DNA of 64,000 bases from Chryseobacterium sp. IHB B 17019 (GCF_001456155.1 NZ_CP013293.1:1798001-1862000); one strand, 5' to 3'. Shown: positions 25,462 through 35,440, numbered from the stretch's first letter. A program made the numbers and translations. The notes: generated from the sequence alone by a model not told the origin.

Positions 25462-28200
25462 TTAAAATTGATATTCTATTTTAGCCCCGAAAGAAAGACT
25501 GAGTAAGTCTGATTTAAGGGTGGTGACATACTTCCCGTTTTCGTACGTAGTCTGGGTTTGTTTTAAGTCTAAAAAATTATTGGCATAAAAAGAAAACTTA
25601 AATCCGTTCTGGAAATCTTTTGAAACTTTAAGATTAAAATTATGAAAGACTTTTCCCAGCCTTTCATTAGTATCGTCTACATCATTATCCTTTATACTTG
25701 CAAACTGGCTTGGATCATTGATCTGATCCTGTGTCAGCATTACTTTTTCCAAATCCCTGTTGATGTAAGCATACAGAATTTTGGGGTTGTATTTTATTTT
25801 GTCATCGATGATTAAATGCTGTGATCTCAAGGTAATGACCAATCCTGCTTTCGGCAAGTGATAATTTAATGCAGCTCCGATGTTCATCTGCCTGTATTTT
25901 GGTTCATAAGACTTGTAAATCCCAAAGACCGCTCCATCATCATAATTTTTTGCCGGCAGGTAACGATCTGTATTAGAGTTGTTTCTCGTATCGATATAAG
26001 TTGCATTGATGTCCAGACTAATATTTTTTAATGGAAGCTTTGTAAGGCTCGCCATTAACTCCAACCCTTTATCCTGAGATTGCAGGCTGTTTACGATTTT
26101 ATTTTGGAGGTAAAACAAATTACTGTACCCAATAATGTCAAAAGTTGGCGTATTTGTACCGTTATAGTTGATCTGAAGTTCTGCAAGATCTCTTTTTGAG
26201 GCAAAATATTCGTTGGTAAATCCGTCGTACAATTTATTATAATAGGCTGTTAACCCAATATTTCCCAAAGAAAATTTGTAATCAATCCCAACCTCAGAAC
26301 GGATGCTTTTAGATGGTTTAAGGTTTTTATTATCTGCATAATCGATGAAAGTCTGCACCACTCCTACATTATAATATCCCGGAAGTCGAACATCAGCCAA
26401 AATTTCGTCATAATATCTTGGCCCGGTGTAGATCATATTCATAGACGGGGCCTTTGAAGCAATCCCGAAACCTCCTCTGAATTTGAAGTTTTTATAAATT
26501 AAATAAGAATTAATCCTGGGCTGTAAAACCGATGTTCCAAACTGATTGTCAAATCTTATCCCTGCATTAAGGTTGAAAATATAATTCCCGAATCTCTTAA
26601 ACAAATTATCCTCCGCATATAATGAATACTGATATTCTGCCTTTACATTCTGCCCGAAATTATAGGGTCTGAAGGCCTGTCCGCCTCCTGCCAGAGCTGC
26701 AATCAGAGTTTCAGGGCTTCCAATTCTTCCAGCACCTTTGTTATCGCTGCTTCTCAATGAAGTTCCCACTAAGAAATTGTGAATCCAGTTAGATTTTGTT
26801 TTAAAGTTTTTCTTTAAATCTGCTGAAAAAAACATGGAAATGGGTTTTCCCTCCACTTCCTGAACCTGTCTGTAATTAATTGGCGTATAAGCTCCTACAT
26901 AAACACCTTCAGTTGTACTCGTTCCTACAACATCACCTCCACTACTTACTAATTTTGATTCAAAACTGTTTTGGTAAGCCTGAGAATAGTTGGCATTAAT
27001 ATTTAAATTGTCGAAGAAAGAATCTTTAAATCTCCAGTTGAAACGATTGGAAATTTTGAAGTCTCTTTTCTTGTTTCTGATAAGAGTCTCAAAAATATCT
27101 TCCTCTTCAAAATTAGCATTATCAAAATTATATCCATAATCCACGGAAAGTGAATTGCTGATATTTTTATTTTTATTGTAAACCGTCCACATTAAGCTTG
27201 TGGAAACTCTTTGATATCGGTTGAATTTTGTTCTGGGATCAGAATTTGAACTTAAATAATTCAAATTAACATTAATAAAACCTAATTTATCATTGATCTG
27301 GAAACCCTTATTAATATTATATTCCTGAGTTCCTTCTCTCAAAGCAAGATAGGTCCTGAAAGGCGTTTTACCACTTTTTTGCTGGATATTTACCAAACCC
27401 GAAGTCAAATCTCCGTATTTTGCGGATGGTATCCCTTGCACAACTTCCACACTTTCAATATTTTCAACAGGAATTTCCCTTAAATCTACCCCGAAATTGG
27501 CATTGGAAAAATAGCCGTTATAACCATTCCCTTTTCCAAAACCTAAAACATTAGGACTAAATAATGATCCTTCATTGGATAAAGAATTGGTAATTGCTGC
27601 ATAATTCCCTGCATATCCTTGCATATTTTCATTATTTGAAATGGGAATTCCATCTACAACGATTGCGGTACCGAAAGATTTATTTCCAAATCCGTCCGCA
27701 CCTGTGGCGTTTAAACTTCCAACATTTACAGATCTGAAAACAATCGGTTTAAATTCATTAAGATTAAGATTTTTTAACTGCTGCCCGGGAATCTGCTCCA
27801 ACACTTCATTCAATGAAAATGCCTGAATATTTTTCAAAGCCTCTTCTTTAATTTCTATCTCGGAGTAATTTTTCTTTTTTGCTGCAAGCATCACTTCCTT
27901 GATGCGGATGGAAGCAATCTGCATTTCAACAGTAATTTGACTGGCAGGGATTGTTATATAAGATTTTTTCTCTTCAACGAGCCCGGATCTTGAGAAAACC
28001 AATGTCTCATTAGCATTATAATTGATCTGAAAAGCCCCGGAATTATCCGTCACCGTCCAGATTCCTGTATTTTCAATACCCACTTTTACTCCCGAAATCG
28101 GCTTCTTGTTATCAGCTTCTACTACGATCCCCGTCAACGTCTGCCCACTGACAGAAAGTATAACAAACTGAAAAGCAAGAAGTAAAACTCTTTTCTTCAA
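25462..28200 (-). CDS. TonB-dependent receptor with carboxypeptidase-like domain
   Basis: A 912-residue outer-membrane receptor. A signal peptide ends near VSGQ, residues 20-105 form a carboxypeptidase-regulatory-like domain (LTGIVVEADNKKPISGVKVG), and residues about 115-265 form the plug with FGTAIVVDGIPIS and VENIESVEVVQGIPSAKYGD. The remainder is a 22-stranded barrel ending in KIEYQF. It heads the operon with DUF4876, barrel and peroxidase genes. The ligand is unknown; it lacks the SusD partner of glycan receptors, so a metal, heme or small chelate is more likely. Confidence 0.93.
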   Translation of the reverse strand: MKKRVLLLAFQFVILSVSGQTLTGIVVEADNKKPISGVKVGIENTGIWTVTDNSGAFQINYNANETLVFSRSGLVEEKKSYITIPASQITVEMQIASIRIKEVMLAAKKKNYSEIEIKEEALKNIQAFSLNEVLEQIPGQQLKNLNLNEFKPIVFRSVNVGSLNATGADGFGNKSFGTAIVVDGIPISNNENMQGYAGNYAAITNSLSNEGSLFSPNVLGFGKGNGYNGYFSNANFGVDLREIPVENIESVEVVQGIPSAKYGDLTSGLVNIQQKSGKTPFRTYLALREGTQEYNINKGFQINDKLGFINVNLNYLSSNSDPRTKFNRYQRVSTSLMWTVYNKNKNISNSLSVDYGYNFDNANFEEEDIFETLIRNKKRDFKISNRFNWRFKDSFFDNLNINANYSQAYQNSFESKLVSSGGDVVGTSTTEGVYVGAYTPINYRQVQEVEGKPISMFFSADLKKNFKTKSNWIHNFLVGTSLRSSDNKGAGRIGSPETLIAALAGGGQAFRPYNFGQNVKAEYQYSLYAEDNLFKRFGNYIFNLNAGIRFDNQFGTSVLQPRINSYLIYKNFKFRGGFGIASKAPSMNMIYTGPRYYDEILADVRLPGYYNVGVVQTFIDYADNKNLKPSKSIRSEVGIDYKFSLGNIGLTAYYNKLYDGFTNEYFASKRDLAELQINYNGTNTPTFDIIGYSNLFYLQNKIVNSLQSQDKGLELMASLTKLPLKNISLDINATYIDTRNNSNTDRYLPAKNYDDGAVFGIYKSYEPKYRQMNIGAALNYHLPKAGLVITLRSQHLIIDDKIKYNPKILYAYINRDLEKVMLTQDQINDPSQFASIKDNDVDDTNERLGKVFHNFNLKVSKDFQNGFKFSFYANNFLDLKQTQTTYENGKYVTTLKSDLLSLSFGAKIEYQF

Positions 28201-28216
28201 TGTTAGTAATTTTCCG

Positions 28217-28224
28217 CAAAATTA
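28217..28224 (-). promoter_or_regulatory. Candidate -7 element for the receptor operon
   Basis: TAATTTTG on the minus strand, 16 bases before the ATG. No standard -33 element. Confidence 0.4.
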
Positions 28225-28431
28225 TTTATAATTTTTCTAAATAAAAACTAAAGTGGTATTTTTAGGAATGATAAATTTCATAATTTGAATATTGTGTATG
28301 AAATTTGAATTTGTTGGTTAATGATTAATATTGTTAAGCAAAAAGATAGATTTAATTAAAACTGTTTGAAATTTATGTTAGGATGCTTCGACTATGCTCA
28401 ATATCTCGATTTTTAAATTAAACCATCATTA

Positions 28432-28460
28432 ACAAAAAAAGAGAGACAAAAGCCTCTCTT
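28432..28460 (-). terminator. Terminator of lpdA
   Basis: AAGAGAG (28439-28445) pairs with CTCTCTT (28454-28460). On the minus strand the stem is followed by a run of seven T. Confidence 0.75.
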
Positions 28461-28499
28461 AATTTAAATATTTAAATGATTAAATCTTTTAATCAACTA

Positions 28500-29903
28500 T
28501 TACATATGAATCGGTCTTTTCGCCGTAGCATCCAACGCCGCTTCTTTGATAGCTTCTGCATAGGTCGGGTGTGCGTGAGAACTTCTTGCGATATCTTCAG
28601 CACTTGCACGGAATTCCATAGCAATTACCCCTTCTGCAATAAGGTCGGCAGCTCTAGCTCCGATGATGTGCATTCCTAAAACTTCATCAGTTTTTTCATC
28701 TGCAATGATTTTAACCAAACCATCAACATCACCGCTCGCACGGCTTCTTCCTAAAGCTCTCATTGGGAAAGATCCCACTTTGTAAGCTACTCCTTCTTCC
28801 TTCAATTGCTCTTCAGTTTTACCAACTCCCGCAACTTCCGGCCAAGTGTACACAACGCCAGGAATTAAATTATAATTGATATGAGGTTTTTGTCCAGCTA
28901 AAGTTTCAGCAACAAAAACTCCTTCCTCTTCCGCTTTGTGAGCCAACATTGCTCCTTTGATAACGTCACCGATTGCGTAGATGTTTGCAACATTCGTCTG
29001 CAAATGATCATTTACTTTTACTCTTCCTCTTTCGTCAAGCTCAACACCTGCTTTTTCAAGTCCAAGTCCGTCCGTGTAAGGTTTTCTACCTACAGAAACT
29101 AAGCAATAATCACCTTCAACTGTTACTTCTTCTCCTTTTTTGCCTTTAGCAGTTACTTTTACAGAATCTCCATTTCTTTCAACCGCTGAAACAGCCGTAG
29201 AAAGCATGAATTTCATTCCTTGCTTTTTCAAAACTTTAGTTAATTCCTTACTTAAAGCTCCGTCCATTCCCGGAATGATTTTATCCATAAACTCAACAAC
29301 AGTTACCTGAGCGCCCAGTCTTAAATAAACAGAACCAAGCTCAAGACCTATAACTCCACCACCGATTACCACTAAATGCTTAGGAATTTCCTTAAGATTT
29401 AATGCTTCCGTAGAAGTAATCACTCTTTCTTTATCCAAAGTAATGAAAGGCAAAGATGATGGTTTAGAACCCGTTGCGATGATTGTATATTTGGATTCTA
29501 TGGTTTCTGTAGAACCGTCGTTTTTTGTCACTTTAATCTGAGTTGCAGATTCGAAGCTTCCGACACCTTCAAAAACAGTGATTTTGTTTTTGTTCATCAG
29601 GTAGCTGATTCCGTCTGTATTTTGCTTGATGACTTCATTTTTACGCTCAATCATTCTAGCAATGTCCGCCTGAGGCTCATTGATAATGATTCCGTGACCT
29701 GCGAAGTTGTGCTTTGCATTTTCAAAATGTTCAGAGCTGTCCAAAAGCGCTTTTGAAGGAATACATCCCACGTTAAGACAAGTTCCTCCCAAAGTTGGAT
29801 ATTTTTCAATAATTGCTGTTGTGAAACCTAATTGTGCAGCACGGATTGCAGCAACGTAACCACCAGGACCAGAACCGATTACGGTAACATCGAATTGACT
29901 CAT
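28500..29903 (-). CDS. lpdA: Dihydrolipoyl dehydrogenase (E3)
   Basis: A 467-residue FAD-dependent pyridine nucleotide-disulfide oxidoreductase that reoxidises dihydrolipoamide in 2-oxoacid dehydrogenase complexes and glycine cleavage. The FAD motif is VIGSGPGGYVAAIRAAQLG. The redox disulfide is GGTCLNVGCIPSK with Cys42 and Cys47, and the NAD motif is VVIGGGVIGLELGSVYLRLG. The C-terminal catalytic His-Glu region is HAHPTYAEA. Length is standard. It is monocistronic here, with no E1/E2 genes nearby, and has a TAAATTTG -7 element upstream and its own terminator. Confidence 0.97.
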   Translation of the reverse strand: MSQFDVTVIGSGPGGYVAAIRAAQLGFTTAIIEKYPTLGGTCLNVGCIPSKALLDSSEHFENAKHNFAGHGIIINEPQADIARMIERKNEVIKQNTDGISYLMNKNKITVFEGVGSFESATQIKVTKNDGSTETIESKYTIIATGSKPSSLPFITLDKERVITSTEALNLKEIPKHLVVIGGGVIGLELGSVYLRLGAQVTVVEFMDKIIPGMDGALSKELTKVLKKQGMKFMLSTAVSAVERNGDSVKVTAKGKKGEEVTVEGDYCLVSVGRKPYTDGLGLEKAGVELDERGRVKVNDHLQTNVANIYAIGDVIKGAMLAHKAEEEGVFVAETLAGQKPHINYNLIPGVVYTWPEVAGVGKTEEQLKEEGVAYKVGSFPMRALGRSRASGDVDGLVKIIADEKTDEVLGMHIIGARAADLIAEGVIAMEFRASAEDIARSSHAHPTYAEAIKEAALDATAKRPIHM

Positions 29904-29946
29904 GTTATTTTATGAATTTGTTTATTATTATCTTACTTAATTCTTA

Positions 29947-29954
29947 CAAATTTA
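29947..29954 (-). promoter_or_regulatory. -7 element for lpdA
   Basis: TAAATTTG on the minus strand, about 43 bases before the ATG; no TTG at the standard distance. Confidence 0.4.
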
Positions 29955-30078
29955 CAGATTAATTACCAAGTGAGAAAGTGAGATTTGTCAAATTTTAGAA
30001 TGGATGCTGGATGTTGGGTGATGAAAGTTGAATTGTTTACGATATCTTCCTATCTCCAGCTTCAAACTTCAAGTCTGT

Positions 30079-30429
30079 TTACAAATCTACATTCACCTTT
30101 CCTTGCCCGAATTTTCCTGTACTTTCAAAATAGGAACCCCCATACAGATACCATTCAAGATTTTCCAGATATTCTATGGTGTTTTCCGGTGTTATTTGCG
30201 GACGTTCTTTTTTTGAAACGATTCCTCTGTACCATCTTCCGGAATTAGAAAAATGCTCAAATTCAACAAGATAATTGACCCATATTCTCTGACAAAGTTT
30301 GCACTGTAAAATACTTACCTCTCCATATCTTCCGTTGGTATGATCTATACCTAATTCGGAACTTCTGAAATCTGTATAGTTGAAAGGAGGTTTTTCACAA
30401 GTACATCCTAGTTTCGGAATTTTTTTCAT
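30079..30429 (-). CDS. Small conserved protein with two Cys pairs
   Basis: A 116-residue protein with CTC at residues 9-11 and CKLC at 43-46, a pattern suggesting a zinc site. The central part is rich in aromatic residues (WVNYLVEFEHFSNSGRWYRG) and the C-terminal half contains ENTIEYLENLEWYLYGGSYF. I do not recognise a named family. It is between lpdA and a glycosyltransferase on the same strand but separated from both, so no operon link is evident. Confidence 0.65.
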   Translation of the reverse strand: MKKIPKLGCTCEKPPFNYTDFRSSELGIDHTNGRYGEVSILQCKLCQRIWVNYLVEFEHFSNSGRWYRGIVSKKERPQITPENTIEYLENLEWYLYGGSYFESTGKFGQGKVNVDL

Positions 30430-30511
30430 TAATGAAATATTGATTTTTTTAGATAAAATTAATTAAGATAAAATGTAAGAAAATGACAATCTATAATAAA
30501 AAATACTGCAA

Positions 30512-31594
30512 CTATTTCGTTAAATCCAGCAAAAGCTTCTCATACTTATCCAAAATAATATCTTTTGAAAACCGCGATCTGATAGAACTTTTTATAGCAT
30601 CTTTATCATAGGTCTGATGAAGAATTCTCATTATTTTTTGCGAAAATTCTTCGTGATTTTCAATATTTGAAATTTCACCATTAATATTATACTGGATAAT
30701 TTCGTTGATCCCGCCCGGACAGTTATTAGCTAAAGAATAGGCTCCACAGGCTCCTGCTTCCAATAAAACATTGGGAAAACCTTCATATCTTGAAGATAGG
30801 ATAAACAAGTCTGCATATTTCAGAAATTGATATGGATTTTCCTGTCTTCCATGGAAATAAACATTTTTCAGGCCTAAAAAATCCTTCATCTGATGCAGCA
30901 TCTCCCTATCTTTGCCGTCTCCTAAAATATGTAGTAAAATATTTTCATTTTTAAGTCTGGAAAAAACTTTCAGCAAATTATCAAAACCCTTTCGGGCAGA
31001 TAAATTCCCAATTGCTACAACGTTTTTATAATTATATTTAAAACATTCAGGTTTTGGGGAAACGGTGAGCTTTTCATCAATAAAATCAAAATCTACGGGA
31101 TTATTTATTTTGATAATTTTACTTGACTGAATTCTGAAATTCTTCGTTAAATCTTTCAACATATCATCACTTTGCGCAATGATTTTATCATAGTTGTTGT
31201 AAAAATTATAGAAAAATTTTATCTCCTTTCTGGTAACATGTTCCGTGACTACATTGGTTTCCCTGGCAATGAATTTCGTTCTTGGAAAAAGCTTGATAAA
31301 TAAAGATAAATACGCATTTACCTCACCGAAACCGGAAAATACAATATCAGGTTTTCTCCTGTAAATCTCACCTAAAATAGGCTTTAATGAATGTCTGATT
31401 CTTTCTGTGTTGATATCAATAATTTCCACATCATCTTTTACAAGATTGAGATATCCGCCCTGTTTACGTAAAAGCAAAATCTTAGGCTCGAATCGATCTC
31501 GGGAGAGGTGATTCGCAATAGTGGTAATAATCCTTTCTGCGCCTCCGGTTTCAAGGTCCGGCAGAATAAATATGACAGAAATCTTTTTCATCAA
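30512..31594 (-). CDS. GT4 family glycosyltransferase
   Basis: A 360-residue GT-B fold glycosyltransferase. The N-terminal donor/acceptor domain starts with FILPDLETGGAERIITTIA, typical of GT4 enzymes. The C-terminal domain has VVAIGNLSARKGFDNLLKVF and the retaining-enzyme motif SSRYEGFPNVLLEAGACG, whose E-x7-E pattern contacts the nucleotide sugar. It likely acts on a cell-surface glycan, but there are no other polysaccharide genes around it. Confidence 0.9.
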   Translation of the reverse strand: MMKKISVIFILPDLETGGAERIITTIANHLSRDRFEPKILLLRKQGGYLNLVKDDVEIIDINTERIRHSLKPILGEIYRRKPDIVFSGFGEVNAYLSLFIKLFPRTKFIARETNVVTEHVTRKEIKFFYNFYNNYDKIIAQSDDMLKDLTKNFRIQSSKIIKINNPVDFDFIDEKLTVSPKPECFKYNYKNVVAIGNLSARKGFDNLLKVFSRLKNENILLHILGDGKDREMLHQMKDFLGLKNVYFHGRQENPYQFLKYADLFILSSRYEGFPNVLLEAGACGAYSLANNCPGGINEIIQYNINGEISNIENHEEFSQKIMRILHQTYDKDAIKSSIRSRFSKDIILDKYEKLLLDLTK

Positions 31595-31896
31595 TGTAAA
31601 ATTAGTAAAAAGTTTTGGTAACCTTGAATCTTAACATGAATTAATCTTTTTTAGTTCAATACTTTCTGAATAAGAACATTTAAGTTTGAAGATGCTTGAT
31701 TTTTATCAATACTCCCTTGTGATCCTGAAAGGATCTAACCAAAATTTGAAACGCCTTGTAAAGATGCTTTCAGCATGACAAACTTTTTGATTATTTTTCT
31801 TGTTTATTAAATTATACGAAACCAAATAATTATTAAAAAAGAAACTCTTCCAGGGAAGAATTTCTTTCAAATTATTTCGTTATTGTTTAAAATCAC
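31595..31896. other. Intergenic region with a dispersed repeat
   Basis: About 300 bases with no gene. Its main content is a diverged inverted-repeat element at 31718-31780; the rest is plain AT-rich sequence with a short hairpin (GGAAGAA) near the recQ end. Confidence 0.5.
31718..31780. repeat. Inverted-repeat element, copy 1 (diverged)
   Basis: TGTGATCCTGAAAGG (31718-31732) faces GCTTTCAGCATGACA (31766-31780). It is the same end sequence as the perfect inverted repeat at 36521-36597, with a few mismatches. Confidence 0.55.
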
Positions 31897-34101
31897 TTAG
31901 TTGGCAACGTCGCTGATGAATTTTATTCTCAACATCCTCACTTCTTCATCAGAAAGTTCGTCCCCGAATTCATCGAGTAAAACTTTCATGCTGTCACTTT
32001 CGGATTCAGTCATGAATTCCATGAAGCCGTCGACAATATCTTCATCAAAATTATCTTCAATGTAATAGTCGATATTCAATTTAGTACCCTGATAGACAAT
32101 GCTTTCCATTTCTTTCAACAGTTCATCCATTGAAAGGTTTTTAGCTCTGGCAATATCTTCAAGGTCAATTTTTTTATCGGTACTCTGGATGATGAATACT
32201 TTATGGCTGGATTTATTCGCCACTTGTTTCAATACCATATCCTGAGTGCGTTCGATATTATTTTCTTCTACATATTTACTGATAAAATCCGCGAATTCCT
32301 TCCCATATTTTTTAGCCTTTCCTTCCCCAACTCCATAGATTTTTGCAATTTCTTCAACAGTAATCGGGTACTGAACCGTCATATCTTCCAGACTTGGGTC
32401 CATAAAAACTGTATAGGGTGGAATTCCGTGTTTTTTTGCTACTTTTTTACGTAAATCCTTTAATAAAGTAAATAAATTCTGATCCAAACCTCCTGTTGAC
32501 TGCATCTGGATCTGATCACTTTCAGCTTTCGTTTGGGTAAGATCAAATTCCCGGTCTTCCGCAATTAAAAATGAATGTTCCAGTTTTCCTTCTAAAACCA
32601 ACTTCCCTTTTTCGGAGATCTTTAAAACACCATACGTTTCAATATCTTTTAATAAGAAATTCTGAACTGTCGCCTGTCTTAAAACCGTTTTCCAATGATT
32701 GTCTTTTTCCTCTTTTCCGAAGCCGAAATAAGGACTATGCTCTAGTTTATAAGATTTGGTTACGGCATTTTCTTTTCCTGCAATCACAGAAATTAAATCT
32801 TTAGATTTGAATTTTTCCCCAGTATCCCGGATAAGTTCGAGTACTTTTTTCAAATCAGCGGTTGCGTCTTTTAATTTTGGTGGATTTGTGGAATTGTCGC
32901 ACATTTTTGCGCCATCACCATTAATTGGGTCAAAATTTTCTCCAAAATAATATAAAATATACTGTCGTCTGCTCATTGAAGTTTCGGCATAGCCAACGAC
33001 TTCATTTAAAAGCTGCAACCCTATTTCTCTCTCGGAAACAGGTTTTTGGGCAAGAAATTTTTCCAGTTTTTCAATATCTTTCGGATCGTAGAACGCCAGA
33101 CAGTGGCCTTCACCGCCATCCCGTCCCGCACGGCCGGTTTCCTGGTAGTAACTTTCAAGGGATTTCGGGAAATCGTAATGGATCACAAAACGCACATCCG
33201 GCTTGTCGATTCCCATCCCAAATGCAATCGTCGCAACAATTACATCAGCTTCTTCCATTAAAAATTTGTCCTGATTGGCAACCCTTATTTTTTGGTCGAG
33301 ACCGGCGTGGTAAGGCAGAGCATTGATTCCGTTTACCTGCAAAAGCTGGGCAAATTCTTCCACCTTTCTTCGGCTTAAACAGTAAACAATTCCTGATTTT
33401 GTTTTATTATGATTGATAAATTTAACGATCTCTTTATCTACATTGACTTTCGGGCGTACTTCATAATACAGGTTCGGCCTGTTGAAGCTTTCCTTGAAAA
33501 CCAGGGCATTCGCCATTCCCAATGTTTTTTGGATATCATCCTGAACCTTAGGAGTTGCGGTTGCCGTTAATGCAATTACGGGTACATCGGCAATTTTATC
33601 AATAATGGACTTCAAATTCCTGTACTCGGGCCTGAAGTCGTGTCCCCATTCTGATATACAGTGGGCCTCGTCAATAGCAACAAAAGATATTTTTACATCT
33701 TTTAAAAAGTCCAGATAATCTTCCTTGATCAACGATTCCGGGGCGACATATAAAAGTTTTGTCTTACCACTTTTGATGTCGTCGAAGACCTGTTTGGTTT
33801 GTGTTTTATTTAATGATGAATTTAAAACGTGTGCCACTCCGTCATCAGATGAAAGGCCGTTTACAGCATCTACCTGATTCTTCATTAATGCTATTAAGGG
33901 AGAAACTACAATTGCAGTACCTTCCGAAATAAGTGCCGGAAGCTGATAACATAAGGATTTCCCACCTCCTGTAGGCATTAAGACAAATATATCCTTCCCT
34001 TCTAACAGGTTTTCTATAATTTGTTCTTGCTGGCCTTTAAAAGTAGAAAACCCGAAATATTTTTTCAACTCGCCTGATAAATTGGCTTTTTTTGCGCTCA
34101 T
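31897..34101 (-). CDS. recQ: RecQ family ATP-dependent DNA helicase lacking the zinc cysteines
   Basis: A 734-residue superfamily 2 helicase. Walker A is MPTGGGKS (42-49) and the Walker B box is DEAH (144-147). Helicase motifs V and VI are [20 protein letters not shown] and [11 protein letters not shown]. The RQC region follows, but the four zinc cysteines of E. coli RecQ are mostly gone: [12 protein letters not shown] has Ser in place of the first Cys, and the usual CxxCxxC is reduced to AKMCDNS with one Cys (401). An HRDC domain (about residues 540-610) and a charged C-terminal extension follow. The zinc-less pattern is seen in a Bacteroidetes RecQ subgroup. Confidence 0.93.
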   Translation of the reverse strand: MSAKKANLSGELKKYFGFSTFKGQQEQIIENLLEGKDIFVLMPTGGGKSLCYQLPALISEGTAIVVSPLIALMKNQVDAVNGLSSDDGVAHVLNSSLNKTQTKQVFDDIKSGKTKLLYVAPESLIKEDYLDFLKDVKISFVAIDEAHCISEWGHDFRPEYRNLKSIIDKIADVPVIALTATATPKVQDDIQKTLGMANALVFKESFNRPNLYYEVRPKVNVDKEIVKFINHNKTKSGIVYCLSRRKVEEFAQLLQVNGINALPYHAGLDQKIRVANQDKFLMEEADVIVATIAFGMGIDKPDVRFVIHYDFPKSLESYYQETGRAGRDGGEGHCLAFYDPKDIEKLEKFLAQKPVSEREIGLQLLNEVVGYAETSMSRRQYILYYFGENFDPINGDGAKMCDNSTNPPKLKDATADLKKVLELIRDTGEKFKSKDLISVIAGKENAVTKSYKLEHSPYFGFGKEEKDNHWKTVLRQATVQNFLLKDIETYGVLKISEKGKLVLEGKLEHSFLIAEDREFDLTQTKAESDQIQMQSTGGLDQNLFTLLKDLRKKVAKKHGIPPYTVFMDPSLEDMTVQYPITVEEIAKIYGVGEGKAKKYGKEFADFISKYVEENNIERTQDMVLKQVANKSSHKVFIIQSTDKKIDLEDIARAKNLSMDELLKEMESIVYQGTKLNIDYYIEDNFDEDIVDGFMEFMTESESDSMKVLLDEFGDELSDEEVRMLRIKFISDVAN

Positions 34102-34124
34102 CTAATTTTCTATTGCTAAATTTG
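34091..34124 (+). promoter_or_regulatory. Candidate promoter upstream of kdsD
   Basis: TTG at 34092-34094, 22 bases, then TAAATTTG at 34117-34124. It would give a leader of about 130 bases for kdsD. Confidence 0.35.
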
Positions 34125-34133
34125 CATCCAATC

Positions 34134-34141
34134 CAAAGTTA
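34134..34141 (-). promoter_or_regulatory. -7 element for recQ
   Basis: TAACTTTG on the minus strand, 32 bases before the recQ ATG. It lies inside the start region of the opposite promoter. Confidence 0.4.
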
Positions 34142-34245
34142 TGAATTTTTCGCTTAAAATAAAAGCGAACGGATTTATTAAGAATAAAACTTATATTAAA
34201 TATTCTTTTTTAAATATAACATTTTTTAAGAGATTTTTTGTATAG
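34141..34245 (+). CDS. Possible 34-residue leader ORF before kdsD
   Basis: A short frame beginning MNFSLKIKANGFIKNKTYIK, rich in Lys, Phe and Asn, ending TAG 14 bases before kdsD. The ATG is 16 bases downstream of a TAAATTTG element, the usual promoter-to-start distance. It may be a leader peptide or chance; no family is known. Confidence 0.2.
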   Translation: MNFSLKIKANGFIKNKTYIKYSFLNITFFKRFFV

Positions 34246-34259
34246 CCCCTAAAAATAAA

Positions 34260-35219
34260 ATGGAAAGAGCCAACATTATTTCAATAGCAAGAACAACTTT
34301 AGAAATAGAGATTGCTGAACTTAAAAAACTAAAAAACAGACTTGACGATCAATTTGCGAAAGCTGTAGAAATCATACATTCTGCGAAGGGAAAGCTGATC
34401 GTTGTAGGAATCGGGAAATCGGCGCATGTCGGAAATAAAATCGTTGCAACATTAAATTCCACGGGAACTCCCGCTCAATTTTTACACGCCTCGGAAGCCA
34501 TCCACGGCGATTTGGGGGTCATCCAGAAACAAGATGTTGTTTTGTGTATTTCAAACTCTGGAAATTCACCGGAAATTGTAAACCTTGTTCCTTATTTAAA
34601 GGATTATTCTTCCGCATTAATTGGGATGACAGGAAATAAATCAAGCAAACTGGCAGAATTCTCTGAAGTAATTTTAGATACGCATGTTGATATGGAAGCC
34701 TGCCCGAACAAACTGGCTCCTACAAGTTCAACAACCTTACAAATGGCTCTGGGAGATGCTTTGGCCGTTTCTTTAATGGAAATGAATGATTTTAAAGCCA
34801 ATGATTTTGCAAAATTCCATCCGGGAGGAAGCTTAGGGAAAAATTTAATCTCGAAAGTTGACGATTTCCTGTCTTCACAAAAACCTCAGGTAACGGAAAA
34901 TGATACCGTAAAAGATGTCATTATTTCCATCAGCGGATCGAGACACGGAATTACGGTGGTAACGAATGAAGATGCAATTATCGGAGTAATTACAGACGGA
35001 GATCTGAGAAGAATGCTGATGAAAGGTGATGACATTTCTAAAGTTCTGGCAAAAGACATTATGTCTGCCCATCCAAAAACGATTGAAAGAACAGCCTTGG
35101 CAAAAGAAGCCATGAAAATCCTGAAAGAAAATAACATCGGCCAACTTATCGTAACCGAAAACGGAAAATATTTCGGGATTATTGATCTGCATAAATTGCT
35201 TGATGAGGGGATTAATTAG
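34260..35219 (+). CDS. kdsD: KpsF/GutQ family D-arabinose 5-phosphate isomerase
   Basis: A 319-residue enzyme that interconverts ribulose 5-phosphate and arabinose 5-phosphate for Kdo synthesis. The SIS domain covers residues about 30-175 (GKLIVVGIGKSAHVGNKIVA, HGDLGVIQKQDVVLCISNSG). The catalytic His is in the conserved FHPGGSLGK. Two CBS domains follow at about 205-260 and 270-319. It stands next to a long recQ-kdsD divergent intergenic region. Confidence 0.93.
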   Translation: MERANIISIARTTLEIEIAELKKLKNRLDDQFAKAVEIIHSAKGKLIVVGIGKSAHVGNKIVATLNSTGTPAQFLHASEAIHGDLGVIQKQDVVLCISNSGNSPEIVNLVPYLKDYSSALIGMTGNKSSKLAEFSEVILDTHVDMEACPNKLAPTSSTTLQMALGDALAVSLMEMNDFKANDFAKFHPGGSLGKNLISKVDDFLSSQKPQVTENDTVKDVIISISGSRHGITVVTNEDAIIGVITDGDLRRMLMKGDDISKVLAKDIMSAHPKTIERTALAKEAMKILKENNIGQLIVTENGKYFGIIDLHKLLDEGIN

Positions 35220-35440
35220 GCTGGAAGTTTGAGGTTGTAGACGTGAGGTTTATATTGTTTAAGGTTACAAATTTATCTTTTTTATAGTTTAAAGTCAGGT
35301 TAACTGAGATTTGAAAGATCTCTATTAATAAACTTAAAATATTTAATTTTAACGTAAAATATTTAACTTCCATCTTCCCGCTCCCGGCTTCCATCTTTAA
35401 TAAAATATTTCATAAATTTGAGCCTTAAAAATTTTATTCT
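35220..35440. other. Intergenic region with repeat-like purine/pyrimidine words
   Basis: It starts with GGAAGTTTGAGG-type words and ends near 35368-35396 with CTTCCATCTTCCCGC and GGCTTCCATC. TTCCATC-containing runs of this sort resemble dispersed intergenic repeats. No gene seen apart from the tatC -7 element. Confidence 0.35.
35413..35420 (+). promoter_or_regulatory. -7 element for tatC
   Basis: TAAATTTG, 20 bases before the GTG start of tatC. Confidence 0.45.

Noticed and set aside
29998..30075. Repeat-like words (CTGGATGTTGGGTGATG, CTTCAAACTTCAAG)
   Set aside because: Suggestive of intergenic repeats, but without a second copy in the window the call would be unsupported.
32925..33326. 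A 133-residue + strand frame inside recQ
   Set aside because: It lies opposite conserved helicase motifs V and VI and shows no domain pattern.
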